From NCBI GenBank assembly GCA_017535315.1, contig JAFXUD010000003.1:62001-126000 (forward strand): a DNA stretch of 64,000 bases, in the 5' to 3' direction. The notes under the pieces were generated by a model that was not told the DNA's origin, searched no databases, and saw only the letters and a program-made list of their open reading frames with translations. Both the position numbers and the translations under genes were made by a program. Of this stretch, positions 40,174 to 47,943 are shown in pieces. Within the stretch, counting starts at the first letter, position 1; the number at the start of each line of letters is the position of its first letter. The stretch comes from Victivallales bacterium. Lineage in GTDB: Bacteria > Verrucomicrobiota > Lentisphaeria > Oligosphaerales > Oligosphaeraceae.

Positions 40174-41364
40174 ATGATAGAGAATATGATAAAGATTCAG
40201 CATCTTCCCGTTCGGCGGGTCACCAATGGCCCGAAGCATCACTTTTTCGGCTACTTTGACAAGTTCCCGTGGGATAGGAAAGGGCGGCGGCTTTTGACGA
40301 TGGAGGTCGATTTCGTGGCACGGCAGCCCGTGCCTGGCGAGAAAGCCTCCATCTGCGTCATCGAAGAGGACGGCACGTTGCGCAAGGTCGCCGATACCGA
40401 CGCCTGGTGCTGGCAGCAGGCCTGCATGCTCCAGTGGCTCAATGATGCCGAGAGCAAAATCATCTACAACGACCGCGAGGGCGACCACTTCGTCGCGCGC
40501 ATTCTGGATGTCGATACAGGGGAGACGGAGACGCTCTGCCGCCCGATTTACTGCCTCAGCCCTGACGGCAAATGGGCCATTACGCTGAACTTCTCCCGTC
40601 TCGACCGCGAGCGCCCTGGCTACGGCTATCCAGGCGCGTTCGACCCGTACATCGGCAAGAAGCACCCCGATGACGATGGTGTCTGGCTGATTGACCTCAA
40701 GAAAAACACGGCGTCGCTTTCCGTCAGCGTCGATAGGGTGACGCGCGAGTTCTACCGCACTGGCCCGAAGGGGATGGAGCACGGACCAGGCTGGTTCAAC
40801 CATATGCTCTTCAGCCCCAACTCCGAGCGAATCGCCTTCTTCCACCGTTGGCGCGTGCCAAACAAAAATGGTGTGCCGTGGCATGTCACGCACATGTTCA
40901 CCGCCAATCGGGACGGCTCCGAACTCTTCCCGCTGAATCTGCAGGACATGAGCTCCCATTATACGTGGGTGGGGCAGGGCAACCAGATCATCAACTTCTC
41001 CAACCAGTGGAAGACGGGCTGGCAGTACCACCTTTTCACCGACCAGACGGACAAGGTGGAGGTCATCGCAAAGGACGTTTTCCCTGGGGACGGCCATTGC
41101 TCCTACTCCAGCGACTGCAAGTGGATGCTGACGGACAGCTACCCGCTGAAGGACAATTGCAGGCGGCTTTACCTCTATGACTTGGTAAACCAGCAGGCAT
41201 ACGAGATAGGCAGTTTTTTCTCGGACCCGAACTATCCCATCCCCACGCGCTGCGACCTTCATCCGAATTGGTCGCGAGATGACAGTAAGGTGCTGATTGA
41301 TTCCATCCATGAAGGGGAGCGTCAGGTGTATGAGATAGATGTTTCCTCGCTGACAAAGGCATAA
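40174..41364 (+). CDS. Predicted beta-propeller protein (TolB/oligogalacturonate-lyase-like)
   Basis: 396 residues, no signal peptide. Repeated blade-like strands: WDRKGRRLLTMEVDF, WLNDAESKIIYNDREG, YCLSPDGKWAITLNFS, LFSPNSERIAFFHRW, YSSDCKWMLTDSYPL, WSRDDSKVLIDSIH. These match TolB/WD40-like blades of 'SPDG..I.F' type. GPKHHFFGYFDKFPW at the start is a marker of this subgroup. It might bind or cleave a glycan, as PL22 lyases share the fold, but the catalytic His set is not clear. AGGAGAGA precedes the first ATG. The vWA gene follows 7 bp on. Confidence 0.6.
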   Translation: MIENMIKIQHLPVRRVTNGPKHHFFGYFDKFPWDRKGRRLLTMEVDFVARQPVPGEKASICVIEEDGTLRKVADTDAWCWQQACMLQWLNDAESKIIYNDREGDHFVARILDVDTGETETLCRPIYCLSPDGKWAITLNFSRLDRERPGYGYPGAFDPYIGKKHPDDDGVWLIDLKKNTASLSVSVDRVTREFYRTGPKGMEHGPGWFNHMLFSPNSERIAFFHRWRVPNKNGVPWHVTHMFTANRDGSELFPLNLQDMSSHYTWVGQGNQIINFSNQWKTGWQYHLFTDQTDKVEVIAKDVFPGDGHCSYSSDCKWMLTDSYPLKDNCRRLYLYDLVNQQAYEIGSFFSDPNYPIPTRCDLHPNWSRDDSKVLIDSIHEGERQVYEIDVSSLTKA

Positions 41365-41371
41365 TCTCCCA

Positions 41372-44128
41372 ATGCTGTTTGCGCGTCCATATCTGCTGGC
41401 GCTTCTGGTCCCATTGCTGTATGTATGCTGGCGTTTTCGCCATGCCAACCGCTTTGTCACCTTGCTGCGGACGTTGTTGTTTGTCTCACTGGTGCTGGCT
41501 GTGGCGGGATTGACCTGGCGGATGTCCTCCAGGGCGGGCTATTGCATTGCCTTGGTGGATCGCAGCCGCTCCATGCCAAAGAGTGCCACGGACGGGGCGA
41601 TTGCCTTCCTGAAGGAGATGGAGGCCACGCGACCCGAGGGGACGCGTTTGGGCGTCCTCGGCTATTCCGCGAAAACCACTGTTGAAAAACAGGCGGATGA
41701 GACACCCTTCGTTGGCTTGGATGCATTTGTGGAGGATATGGATGCGAGCTTTCTGGCGGACACCTTGGAGGATGCGCTGAAGATGATCCCCATGGATGCC
41801 GCGGCCCGCATCATCATTCTGGGCGATGGCCAGTGGAACGGCAGGATGCTGGACCACGCATTTGCGGATGCAACCGTCCGCGGTATTCCTGTGGATTATC
41901 GCATCTGGCAGTCGGATTATGGTCATGATCCAGCCATTGAGGAGATTCATGCTCCTGTTTCCGTTTTCCCTGGTGAAAGCTATGTGTTGGAATGCATGGC
42001 GAAATCCCCTGTGGAATGCAAGGCTCTCCTGAAGCTTCGCAAGGACAACGGCCCATGGAGCGAACGTGCGGTTACATTGCACAAGGGAATGAACTCCATC
42101 AGTTGGAGCGACAAGGCAGAACAGGTCGGGACGGCGGTTTACGAGGCTATTCTGGAGACCCCCGATATCCAGGACAGCTATTCGCAGAACAACCGTGCTG
42201 TGAAGATGGTGACCGTCAACGGGAAAAAGTCCATCCTGGTCATTACGGAGTCGCCGTCAGGCAACTTATCCCGCATTCTTCGGGAACTTCAGTTTGAAGT
42301 GCATACTGAGCGTCCAACGCAGAAGCTGTTGTCGCCTGCCTTGTTGGCAACCTGCTCCTGCGTGGTGCTGGAAAATGTGTCGGCCTCGAAAATCGGTCGT
42401 GATGGATTGGAGCTTCTGTCCATGATGGTTGAGAAGGGAAGCGTTGGGCTGGTGATGACAGGAGGCAGAAACAGCTTTGCCAATGGCGGATACCACAAGT
42501 CGCCATTGGAGGATCTTCTCCCAGTGCTGCTTCTTCAACGGGAGGAGGAGCGCAAGGCTCAGGTGGCGATGATGGTCGCATTGGACCGCTCTGGCAGCAT
42601 GTCTGCTCCAGCTGGAAGCGTGACGAAGATGGATTTGGCGAATATGGCGGCTCTGGAGGTGTTCAACATGTTGAAGCCTGACGATGAATACGGGCTGCTG
42701 GCGGTGGATTCCTCCAGCCATCAGGTCCTGCCCCTTGCGAAGGTGGAGACGCAGGGGGATGCAGCGAGGAAGATAACCTCCATTGAATCGCAGGGGGGTG
42801 GAATCTTCACCTATACGGCTTTGTTTGATGCCACGAAAATGCTGTTGACTTCCACCGCACAGGTGCGTCACCTGATTCTCTTTGCGGATGCTTCCGACGC
42901 CGAGGAGCCTGGCAAATATCGGGAACTGCTTGCGAAAGTCACTGCCGCAGGCATAACTGTCAGCACGATTGGCTTGGGCACGGAAAAGGATTGCGACGCC
43001 GCTTTTCTGATGGACATTGCAAACCGCGGCAAGGGGCAGGTTTACTTTACCGAACGCCCCGACGACCTGCCGCGCGTCTTTGCAGAGGATACCTACAAAG
43101 TGACGTTTAACACCTTCCTGGAGGGGACGGTTTCCAGCACGGTGTTGACTGCCATGAAGGAGATTTCCAATACTGTTCATGGCGAGTTTTCCTTTGGCGG
43201 GTACAATTTGGTTTACCCACGCAAGGGTGTTCCGATTGCGATGGTGTCAAAAGATGAAAACCAGGGGTGCTTGTGCGCCTATCATCATGTCGGCCTGGGG
43301 CGATGCGCCATCCTTGCCTTTGAAGTGGATGGAGAGTTCACGGGGGATTTCGCCTCCCATCCACAGGCGGCATCCCTGCTTGGAAGCGTTGTCAACTGGG
43401 CCAATATGCGCCAGGACGATACGGACGAGTACCTGATTTCACAGAGCGTGAAGAATGGAAGGATGCACTTGGAACTTGCCCTGGATCCATCACGAAAGAG
43501 CGATCCGTTTGCGGAAACTCCCGAAATATCCACAATCGTCTGGCAGAAAGGCGCACAGCCTGTGACGCAGAAGATGCAGTTTAAATGGACGTCGCCCGAT
43601 CGGCTGGAGGCCGACATCCCCATGTCTGGAATTAAATCCTATCTGCCTGGCGTCGTCATCAATGGAAAGAGCGTTCCGTTGCCACCGACGGCGTTGCCCT
43701 ATTCGCCTGAATATGTCATAGACGAAAACGCACCTGCACGGCTGGTGGAACTGGCGCGAATGACAGGCGGTTTTGAACGCCTTCGCGCAAAACAGGTTTG
43801 GGAACGCATCATCCAGAAGAAGAAATATGCCGATACGATGCCGTTTTTTGCACTGCTTTCCGTGATTCTGCTTTTGCTGGAGGTGGCAGAACGCCGTTTC
43901 ATGCTTCTGAACCGACTGGCAGGACGCATCCCTTCCGTATCCCCTGCAAGGCTTTTTTCGCCTTATTCTCCGAAAACAGCGAAAGCAATTGGACGCAAAG
44001 CCAAACCTGCGGCAATGCCGCATGAGAACCAAGAGGATATTCATGAAACCCTGAAAAACGTAGAGCCTTCTGGCACGCAGGAGGATTCTCCGCTTTCCGA
44101 TGCGCTGAAGCGCGCTTCCAGGCACTAA
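41372..44128 (+). CDS. Large membrane protein with two von Willebrand A-type domains
   Basis: 918 residues. Two hydrophobic segments lie in the first 50 residues (PYLLALLVPLLYVCW and LLRTLLFVSLVLAVAGL). A first vWA-like MIDAS reads CIALVDRSRSMP (about residue 60). Then a GATase1-like region leads to a second MIDAS, MMVALDRSGSMSAPA (about 404), with KMDLANMAALEVFNMLK and GIFTYTALFDATKML. A C-terminal span FFALLSVILLLLEVAERRF lies near 825. This is the BatA/YfbK-like and glutamine-amidotransferase-like vWA architecture of PVC bacteria, a membrane-tethered metal-dependent adhesion or complex scaffold. The gene overlaps its neighbour closely (7 bp). Confidence 0.8.
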   Translation: MLFARPYLLALLVPLLYVCWRFRHANRFVTLLRTLLFVSLVLAVAGLTWRMSSRAGYCIALVDRSRSMPKSATDGAIAFLKEMEATRPEGTRLGVLGYSAKTTVEKQADETPFVGLDAFVEDMDASFLADTLEDALKMIPMDAAARIIILGDGQWNGRMLDHAFADATVRGIPVDYRIWQSDYGHDPAIEEIHAPVSVFPGESYVLECMAKSPVECKALLKLRKDNGPWSERAVTLHKGMNSISWSDKAEQVGTAVYEAILETPDIQDSYSQNNRAVKMVTVNGKKSILVITESPSGNLSRILRELQFEVHTERPTQKLLSPALLATCSCVVLENVSASKIGRDGLELLSMMVEKGSVGLVMTGGRNSFANGGYHKSPLEDLLPVLLLQREEERKAQVAMMVALDRSGSMSAPAGSVTKMDLANMAALEVFNMLKPDDEYGLLAVDSSSHQVLPLAKVETQGDAARKITSIESQGGGIFTYTALFDATKMLLTSTAQVRHLILFADASDAEEPGKYRELLAKVTAAGITVSTIGLGTEKDCDAAFLMDIANRGKGQVYFTERPDDLPRVFAEDTYKVTFNTFLEGTVSSTVLTAMKEISNTVHGEFSFGGYNLVYPRKGVPIAMVSKDENQGCLCAYHHVGLGRCAILAFEVDGEFTGDFASHPQAASLLGSVVNWANMRQDDTDEYLISQSVKNGRMHLELALDPSRKSDPFAETPEISTIVWQKGAQPVTQKMQFKWTSPDRLEADIPMSGIKSYLPGVVINGKSVPLPPTALPYSPEYVIDENAPARLVELARMTGGFERLRAKQVWERIIQKKKYADTMPFFALLSVILLLLEVAERRFMLLNRLAGRIPSVSPARLFSPYSPKTAKAIGRKAKPAAMPHENQEDIHETLKNVEPSGTQEDSPLSDALKRASRH

Positions 44129-44170
44129 AACTCTGATGCACGCAGCACGTGCATAAAAAAGGAGAAAAAC

Positions 44171-45205
44171 ATGTGTACATTAGCAGCCTATATAGGCACA
44201 GAACAGGCGGCTCCGATTCTACTCAGAATGATGGGCAACGAGATTGGCTATGCGAGCGGGCACTACACGGGTCTAGCAACCATCCACGAGGGGAAATTGT
44301 ACTATGCAAAAGTGTGCGGCGACCTTGATGAACTTCTGCGTCGCACGGACGCGATGAACCTGCCTGGCACGGTGGGCATCATCCACAGCCGCACGCCTGG
44401 CATTCCCTCCGACGAGTGGGCGCACCCCTTCATCTCTACTCATGAGGAGGTTGCGTATGTGGCCAACGGAGCGGCGGGCATGTTCGATGGGACTCGCGAT
44501 TTTGCCTCGATTTACAATCGTCTAACGGCGGCGGGGGATGTGTTCCGCACGGTGACGGACGACCCGAATGTCTCCAAATCCTATCCGCGCACTCCCGACG
44601 GACGTGCCATCCACACCAGCGACCTGCTGTGCGGGATGATAGCCGAGAACCACCTGCGCAAGGGAATGGACTTGCCTGCGGCGATGGGAGCGGCCTATAT
44701 GGAGGCACCGTCGGAGGTTGTCGGGCTGAGCGTCTCCGTGAAAGAGCCCGATTCCGTGGCGGCCTGCCGCATCTGCATGCCCCTGATGTGGGGACGCAAG
44801 AACGGCGCGGGCTATCTGGCCACTACGGCACTGGCCTTCGAGGACGAGTACTTGGACAATATCAGCGCCGTACCTGCCGTCAGCACAGCCTGCCTGCGGC
44901 GGGACAGTGTCACCTACAAGCCGCTTGGCGAACCGCTCTCCCGTATGTGCATCCCGATGCCCTGGGCGCAGGCAATACGGATTCTGGATGAAAAGATGGC
45001 GGACGGCCAGGAGCACCACATCGGCTGGCTCTACGGCAACCTCAAGTCCCTGTGGCCCCAGGGCACCATCCAGGAGGCCGCCATGCTTACCTTCCAGTAC
45101 GTCCACGAAGAAGTCAAGGCGGGCCGCATGAAGGTCGTCAAGGGCACCATCAAGGCCAGTCTCCCTGGCGCTCTTGCCCCGAGGTGGTGTTTCAAGAGGG
45201 TATGA
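44171..45205 (+). CDS. Class II glutamine amidotransferase-like protein
   Basis: 344 residues. The N-terminus MCTLAAYIG has Cys2 as nucleophile once Met is removed, as in Ntn-type GATase_2 enzymes (GlmS, PurF). GIIHSRTPGIPSDEWAHPF is the HxR-like loop and AYVANGAAGMFD the NG motif. The C-terminal region has no sugar-isomerase or PRTase domain, so it is a stand-alone Ntn hydrolase of unknown acceptor. AAAGGAG precedes the ATG. Its partner may be the upstream vWA/GATase1-like protein. Confidence 0.78.
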   Translation: MCTLAAYIGTEQAAPILLRMMGNEIGYASGHYTGLATIHEGKLYYAKVCGDLDELLRRTDAMNLPGTVGIIHSRTPGIPSDEWAHPFISTHEEVAYVANGAAGMFDGTRDFASIYNRLTAAGDVFRTVTDDPNVSKSYPRTPDGRAIHTSDLLCGMIAENHLRKGMDLPAAMGAAYMEAPSEVVGLSVSVKEPDSVAACRICMPLMWGRKNGAGYLATTALAFEDEYLDNISAVPAVSTACLRRDSVTYKPLGEPLSRMCIPMPWAQAIRILDEKMADGQEHHIGWLYGNLKSLWPQGTIQEAAMLTFQYVHEEVKAGRMKVVKGTIKASLPGALAPRWCFKRV

Positions 45206-45234
45206 TTTCAGCTCCAAAATACAGTGGAGTTTCC

Positions 45235-45287
45235 GAAAATGAGGCAATGAAACTTTAGAAAATGAGGCAATGGAACTCTAGAAAAGA
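45235..45287. repeat. 23-bp tandem repeat after the amidotransferase-like gene
   Basis: GAAAATGAGGCAATG occurs twice with a 23-bp period (GAAAATGAGGCAATGAAACT...; GAAAATGAGGCAATGGAACT...), followed by a partial GAAAAG. It sits between the amidotransferase gene and the decayed DUF4143 gene. Confidence 0.7.
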
Positions 45288-45955
45288 ATCAAGCAGACGC
45301 CCAAAAGACATTTTTGCGACCCTTCGCTTGCAGCGGCGCTCCTGGAGGGCGACAGAGCGTATGTTGATGCGTGACTTGCGAACGTTTGGTTTCCTGTTTG
45401 AATCCCTTGCACTGCGCGATCTCCAAATCTATGCAGAGTCATTAGATGCAAAACTTTTGGGAATTATATACTTTAGTTGCCGATTGGACTTTACCCACAG
45501 AGAAGAGCCGCGTAAGCGGCGGCAAGAGTATAGCCGTGGGTGGAGCGAAGCCGCGATAGCGGCGAAGCGAAACCCACGGTCAGATGCCCCCCAGTCTCCG
45601 TGCGCCTTGCCGCGTAGCGTAGCGAAGCGGCAAGGCGCATTTTGGCTATTGACCAGTGAGGGATAATTTCATCAGGAAACTCAAGTATATAATTTCCAAA
45701 CTTTTCCACTACCAGGATTATGCAGGACAGGAAATAGATGCCGTTATCCAGTTTGACGATGGAAGATGGAGTGGCTTCGAAGTCAAACTTAACCCAGTGC
45801 AGGTGGATGAAGCAGCTGAGAGTATGTTGAAAATCGCCTCGCGTTTCCAGCACAACCCGCCAGTTTCCCTCGCTGTTATTGTCGGCAAAAGCGGTCTCGC
45901 CTATCGTCGTACCGATGGGGTCTATGTCCTCCCCCTCACTTCCTTGAAACCATAA
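45274..45955 (+). pseudogene. DUF4143 AAA ATPase remnant, frameshifted and split by a MITE
   Basis: Only the C-terminal half of a DUF4143-type ATPase survives. One frame reads KQTPKRHFCDPSLAAALLEG then hits a stop; another continues MLMRDLRTFGFLFESLALRD up to AESLDAK. A third segment after the MITE reads HYQDYAGQEIDAVIQFDDGR and FEVKLNPVQVDEAA. In intact proteins these are contiguous (CDPS...RTFGFLFES...Y.D..G.EIDAVI...GRW.AFEVKLG). So there is an early frameshift plus the insertion at 45459-45697. The ORF fragments at 45262-45666 and 45656-45955 are parts of this. Confidence 0.85.
45459..45697. mobile_element. MITE-like repeat, copy C, inserted in DUF4143 gene
   Basis: A 239-bp element. Ends GGGAATTATATACTT and AAGTATATAATTTCC are 15-bp inverted repeats with one mismatch. 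Flanks carry the direct repeat AAACTTTT (45451-45458 and 45698-45705), an 8-bp target duplication. The core matches copies A, B, D, E (GCCGCGTAAGCGGCGGCAAG, CCGTGGGTGGAGCGAAGCCG, GTGCGCCTTGCCGCGTAGC). It restores nothing in frame, so it broke the coding sequence. Confidence 0.88.
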
Positions 45956-46035
45956 TGCTTGTTTTCTCCAATAACTCTGGGAAACATGATTGACGAAGAT
46001 GGTTTTTGTATTATATTGAAGTAAAAGAAGCTTTC

Positions 46036-46098
46036 ACCGTGCTGAAGCACGGCGCACAGCGGATGCAGGGGCGCGGGGGCGGCCCCCGTCCTTTGCAG
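46036..46098 (+). repeat. Hairpin repeat plus GC hairpin, upstream of the His-rich gene
   Basis: ACCGTGCTGAAGCACGGCGC followed by ACAGCGG, then GCGGGGGCGGCCCCCG TCCTTTGCAG. The second half matches the tail of the copy at 52905 (GGGGCGGTAGCCCCCCCGTC). Family of hairpin repeats at 16.3 and 38.0 kb. Confidence 0.65.
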
Positions 46099-46123
46099 CC
46101 CGCGGTTCCTCCCAAAAAACACT

Positions 46124-46546
46124 ATGAACATACCCTTGGAAAGAATAGAGGGGCGCAAGTTTTGCGTCGTTTTTGTGAAGACCGTTGATGAGGTGCACGG
46201 CAAGGTGCAGTTGCAATGTATGCGTGGGCGCGCTAGCGTCGATAGGGGCAAGGTCAGCATCATTGACGAATCTGGATGTACCTTCACGGTGCCAGGTACG
46301 GCAGTGAAGAACATTCTGCCCAGCGATGGCACTGCACTGCTCAAGGATGCGGAGTTTTTCTGCTTCGTCAAGGTTGACCCTTCCATCCAACTGGTCACCA
46401 AAAATGATGACGACCTGCTCATCCACGACATCGACGACGATGATGAATGTGACTGTGGCCATGAACACCACCATCATGGCGAGTGCGACTGCGGGCACGA
46501 CCACCCCGACCACCACCATGACGGTTGCGGATGCAAGGAGAAGTGA
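46124..46546 (+). CDS. Hypothetical protein with Cys/His-rich metal-binding tail
   Basis: 140 residues. The first 105 form a small beta-rich domain (FCVVFVKTVDEVHGKVQLQC, CTFTVPGTAVKNILPSDGTA). The tail from about 105 is DDDECDCGHEHHHHGEC, DCGHDHPDHHHDGCGCKEK: repeated CxCGHxH units that should bind Zn2+, Ni2+ or Cu2+. No signal peptide. It precedes hisD, a zinc enzyme, by 30 bp on the same strand, so a metal-storage or delivery role is possible but unproven. I do not recognise the N-domain. There is no clear ribosome-binding site. Confidence 0.65.
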   Translation: MNIPLERIEGRKFCVVFVKTVDEVHGKVQLQCMRGRASVDRGKVSIIDESGCTFTVPGTAVKNILPSDGTALLKDAEFFCFVKVDPSIQLVTKNDDDLLIHDIDDDDECDCGHEHHHHGECDCGHDHPDHHHDGCGCKEK

Positions 46547-46576
46547 AACCATATTCTAAAACCATAAGATACAATT

Positions 46577-47869
46577 ATGCAAGTTATTCGATTTGATTCA
46601 CCTTCTTTCCAGGAGGAGCTTTCCCCGTTGTTGAAGCGCAGCTCCTTCAACCCTGATATTGACAAAAGCGTGGCGGCCATCATTGCCGACGTGAAGGCTC
46701 GCGGTGACGCGGCACTTTGCGACTACGCACAACGTTTCGACCATGCGACCTTGACGCCCTCGCAGTTCGAGGTCACGGCGGCGGAGTTTGCCGAAGCGGA
46801 AGCGCTGGTTTCCGAAAACGTGAAGACCGCCATCCGTACGGCCTACGAGCACATCGTGGCCTTCTCCAGCCAGCGGATACCGCAGGAGTGGAGTTTCAGT
46901 CCCAGGGCTGGCGTGACCCTTGGCGAAAAGTTTACCCCGATTGACAGGGTAGGGTGCTATATTCCTGGCGGGACGGCTCCGCTCATCTCGACGGTCATCC
47001 ACACCGTCGGCATCGCCTCCACTGCAGGCGTGAAAGAGATTATCGTCGTGACGCCGCCAGGCAAGGATGGCGGCAAGGTGAACCCAGCGTTGCTGTTTGC
47101 CTGCAAGACCGCAGGTGTAACGAAGGTCTATCGTCTGGGCGGTGTCTATGGCGTGGCGGCTCTGGCTCTCGGTACGGAAACAGTGCCCAAGGTGGAGAAA
47201 ATCGTCGGCCCTGGCAATGCATACGTCACTGCCGCCAAGCGCCAGCTCTACGGCGAGGTGGCACTGGATTTGGTGGCAGGCCCATCGGAAATCATGGTTG
47301 TGGCGGATAAGACGGCGAAACCTGCCTTCATCGCGGCGGACTTGCTCTCGCAGGCGGAGCACGGCTCTGGCTTTGAGCAGGCCGTGATGGTCACGACAGA
47401 GCCGTCGCTGATTGATGCCGTGCAGGCTGAACTGGCGGCGCAAAGCGCGCAGCTCTCCCGTCTGGAGTGCGTTCGCAAGGTGCTGGCGAATGGCGTGTTC
47501 CTGATTCTCGCGAAAGACATCGACCAGGCGACGGAACTGGCGGGCAAGTACGCCCCCGAGCACCTGGAGATGATGACGGAGAATCCACGTGAAAACGCTG
47601 CAAAGGTGCGAGCGGCAGGCGCCATCTTCCTTGGTCCATGGACACCCGAGCCCGTAGGCGACTTTGTCGCAGGCCCGAGCCACGTGCTGCCGACTGGCGG
47701 CGCGGCGCGCTACTTCAGTGGTCTGACGGTGGAGATGTTCTTCCGACGCACCTCGCTGGTCGAATACAGCCAGGATGCCTTGATGACCGATCTGCCGCAC
47801 ATTGAGTGTTTCGCCAAGTGCGAGGGACTCGACGGCCATGGGCGCAGTGCCACCATCCGTAGAGGGTAG
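46577..47869 (+). CDS. hisD: Histidinol dehydrogenase
   Basis: 430 residues, usual length. Motifs: GCYIPGGTAPLIST, VGPGNAYVTAAK, DLVAGPSEIMV, DLLSQAEHGSG (Zn and catalytic Glu/His), PEHLEMM, and C-terminal GPSHVLPTGGAARYFSGL. It oxidises histidinol to histidine with two NAD+ in the last two steps of the pathway. hisI and hisG are 31 kb away, so histidine genes are scattered. It follows the His/Cys-rich protein by 30 bp. The start region reads ACAATT before ATG with a weak ribosome site. Confidence 0.96.
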   Translation: MQVIRFDSPSFQEELSPLLKRSSFNPDIDKSVAAIIADVKARGDAALCDYAQRFDHATLTPSQFEVTAAEFAEAEALVSENVKTAIRTAYEHIVAFSSQRIPQEWSFSPRAGVTLGEKFTPIDRVGCYIPGGTAPLISTVIHTVGIASTAGVKEIIVVTPPGKDGGKVNPALLFACKTAGVTKVYRLGGVYGVAALALGTETVPKVEKIVGPGNAYVTAAKRQLYGEVALDLVAGPSEIMVVADKTAKPAFIAADLLSQAEHGSGFEQAVMVTTEPSLIDAVQAELAAQSAQLSRLECVRKVLANGVFLILAKDIDQATELAGKYAPEHLEMMTENPRENAAKVRAAGAIFLGPWTPEPVGDFVAGPSHVLPTGGAARYFSGLTVEMFFRRTSLVEYSQDALMTDLPHIECFAKCEGLDGHGRSATIRRG

Positions 47870-47943
47870 ATGATCTAGATTTCTAGATTGTCTAGTAGGA
47901 GACTTCTAGAGTATCGTAGTTTCAACCACAAACGACATATAAC
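47870..47943. other. CTAG-rich 74-bp spacer upstream of argS
   Basis: CTAG occurs four times in about 45 bp (GATCTAGATTTCTAGATTGT, then CTAGTAGGAGACTTCTAGAG), including two palindromic TCTAGA. It resembles a degenerate heptad-type repeat like those at gene ends elsewhere. It holds no gene and gives argS a weak ribosome site. Confidence 0.5.

Noticed and set aside
45262-45666. 134-residue frame as a genuine gene
   Set aside because: It is a DUF4143 fragment joined to MITE sequence; the frame passes through the mobile element and is an accident.
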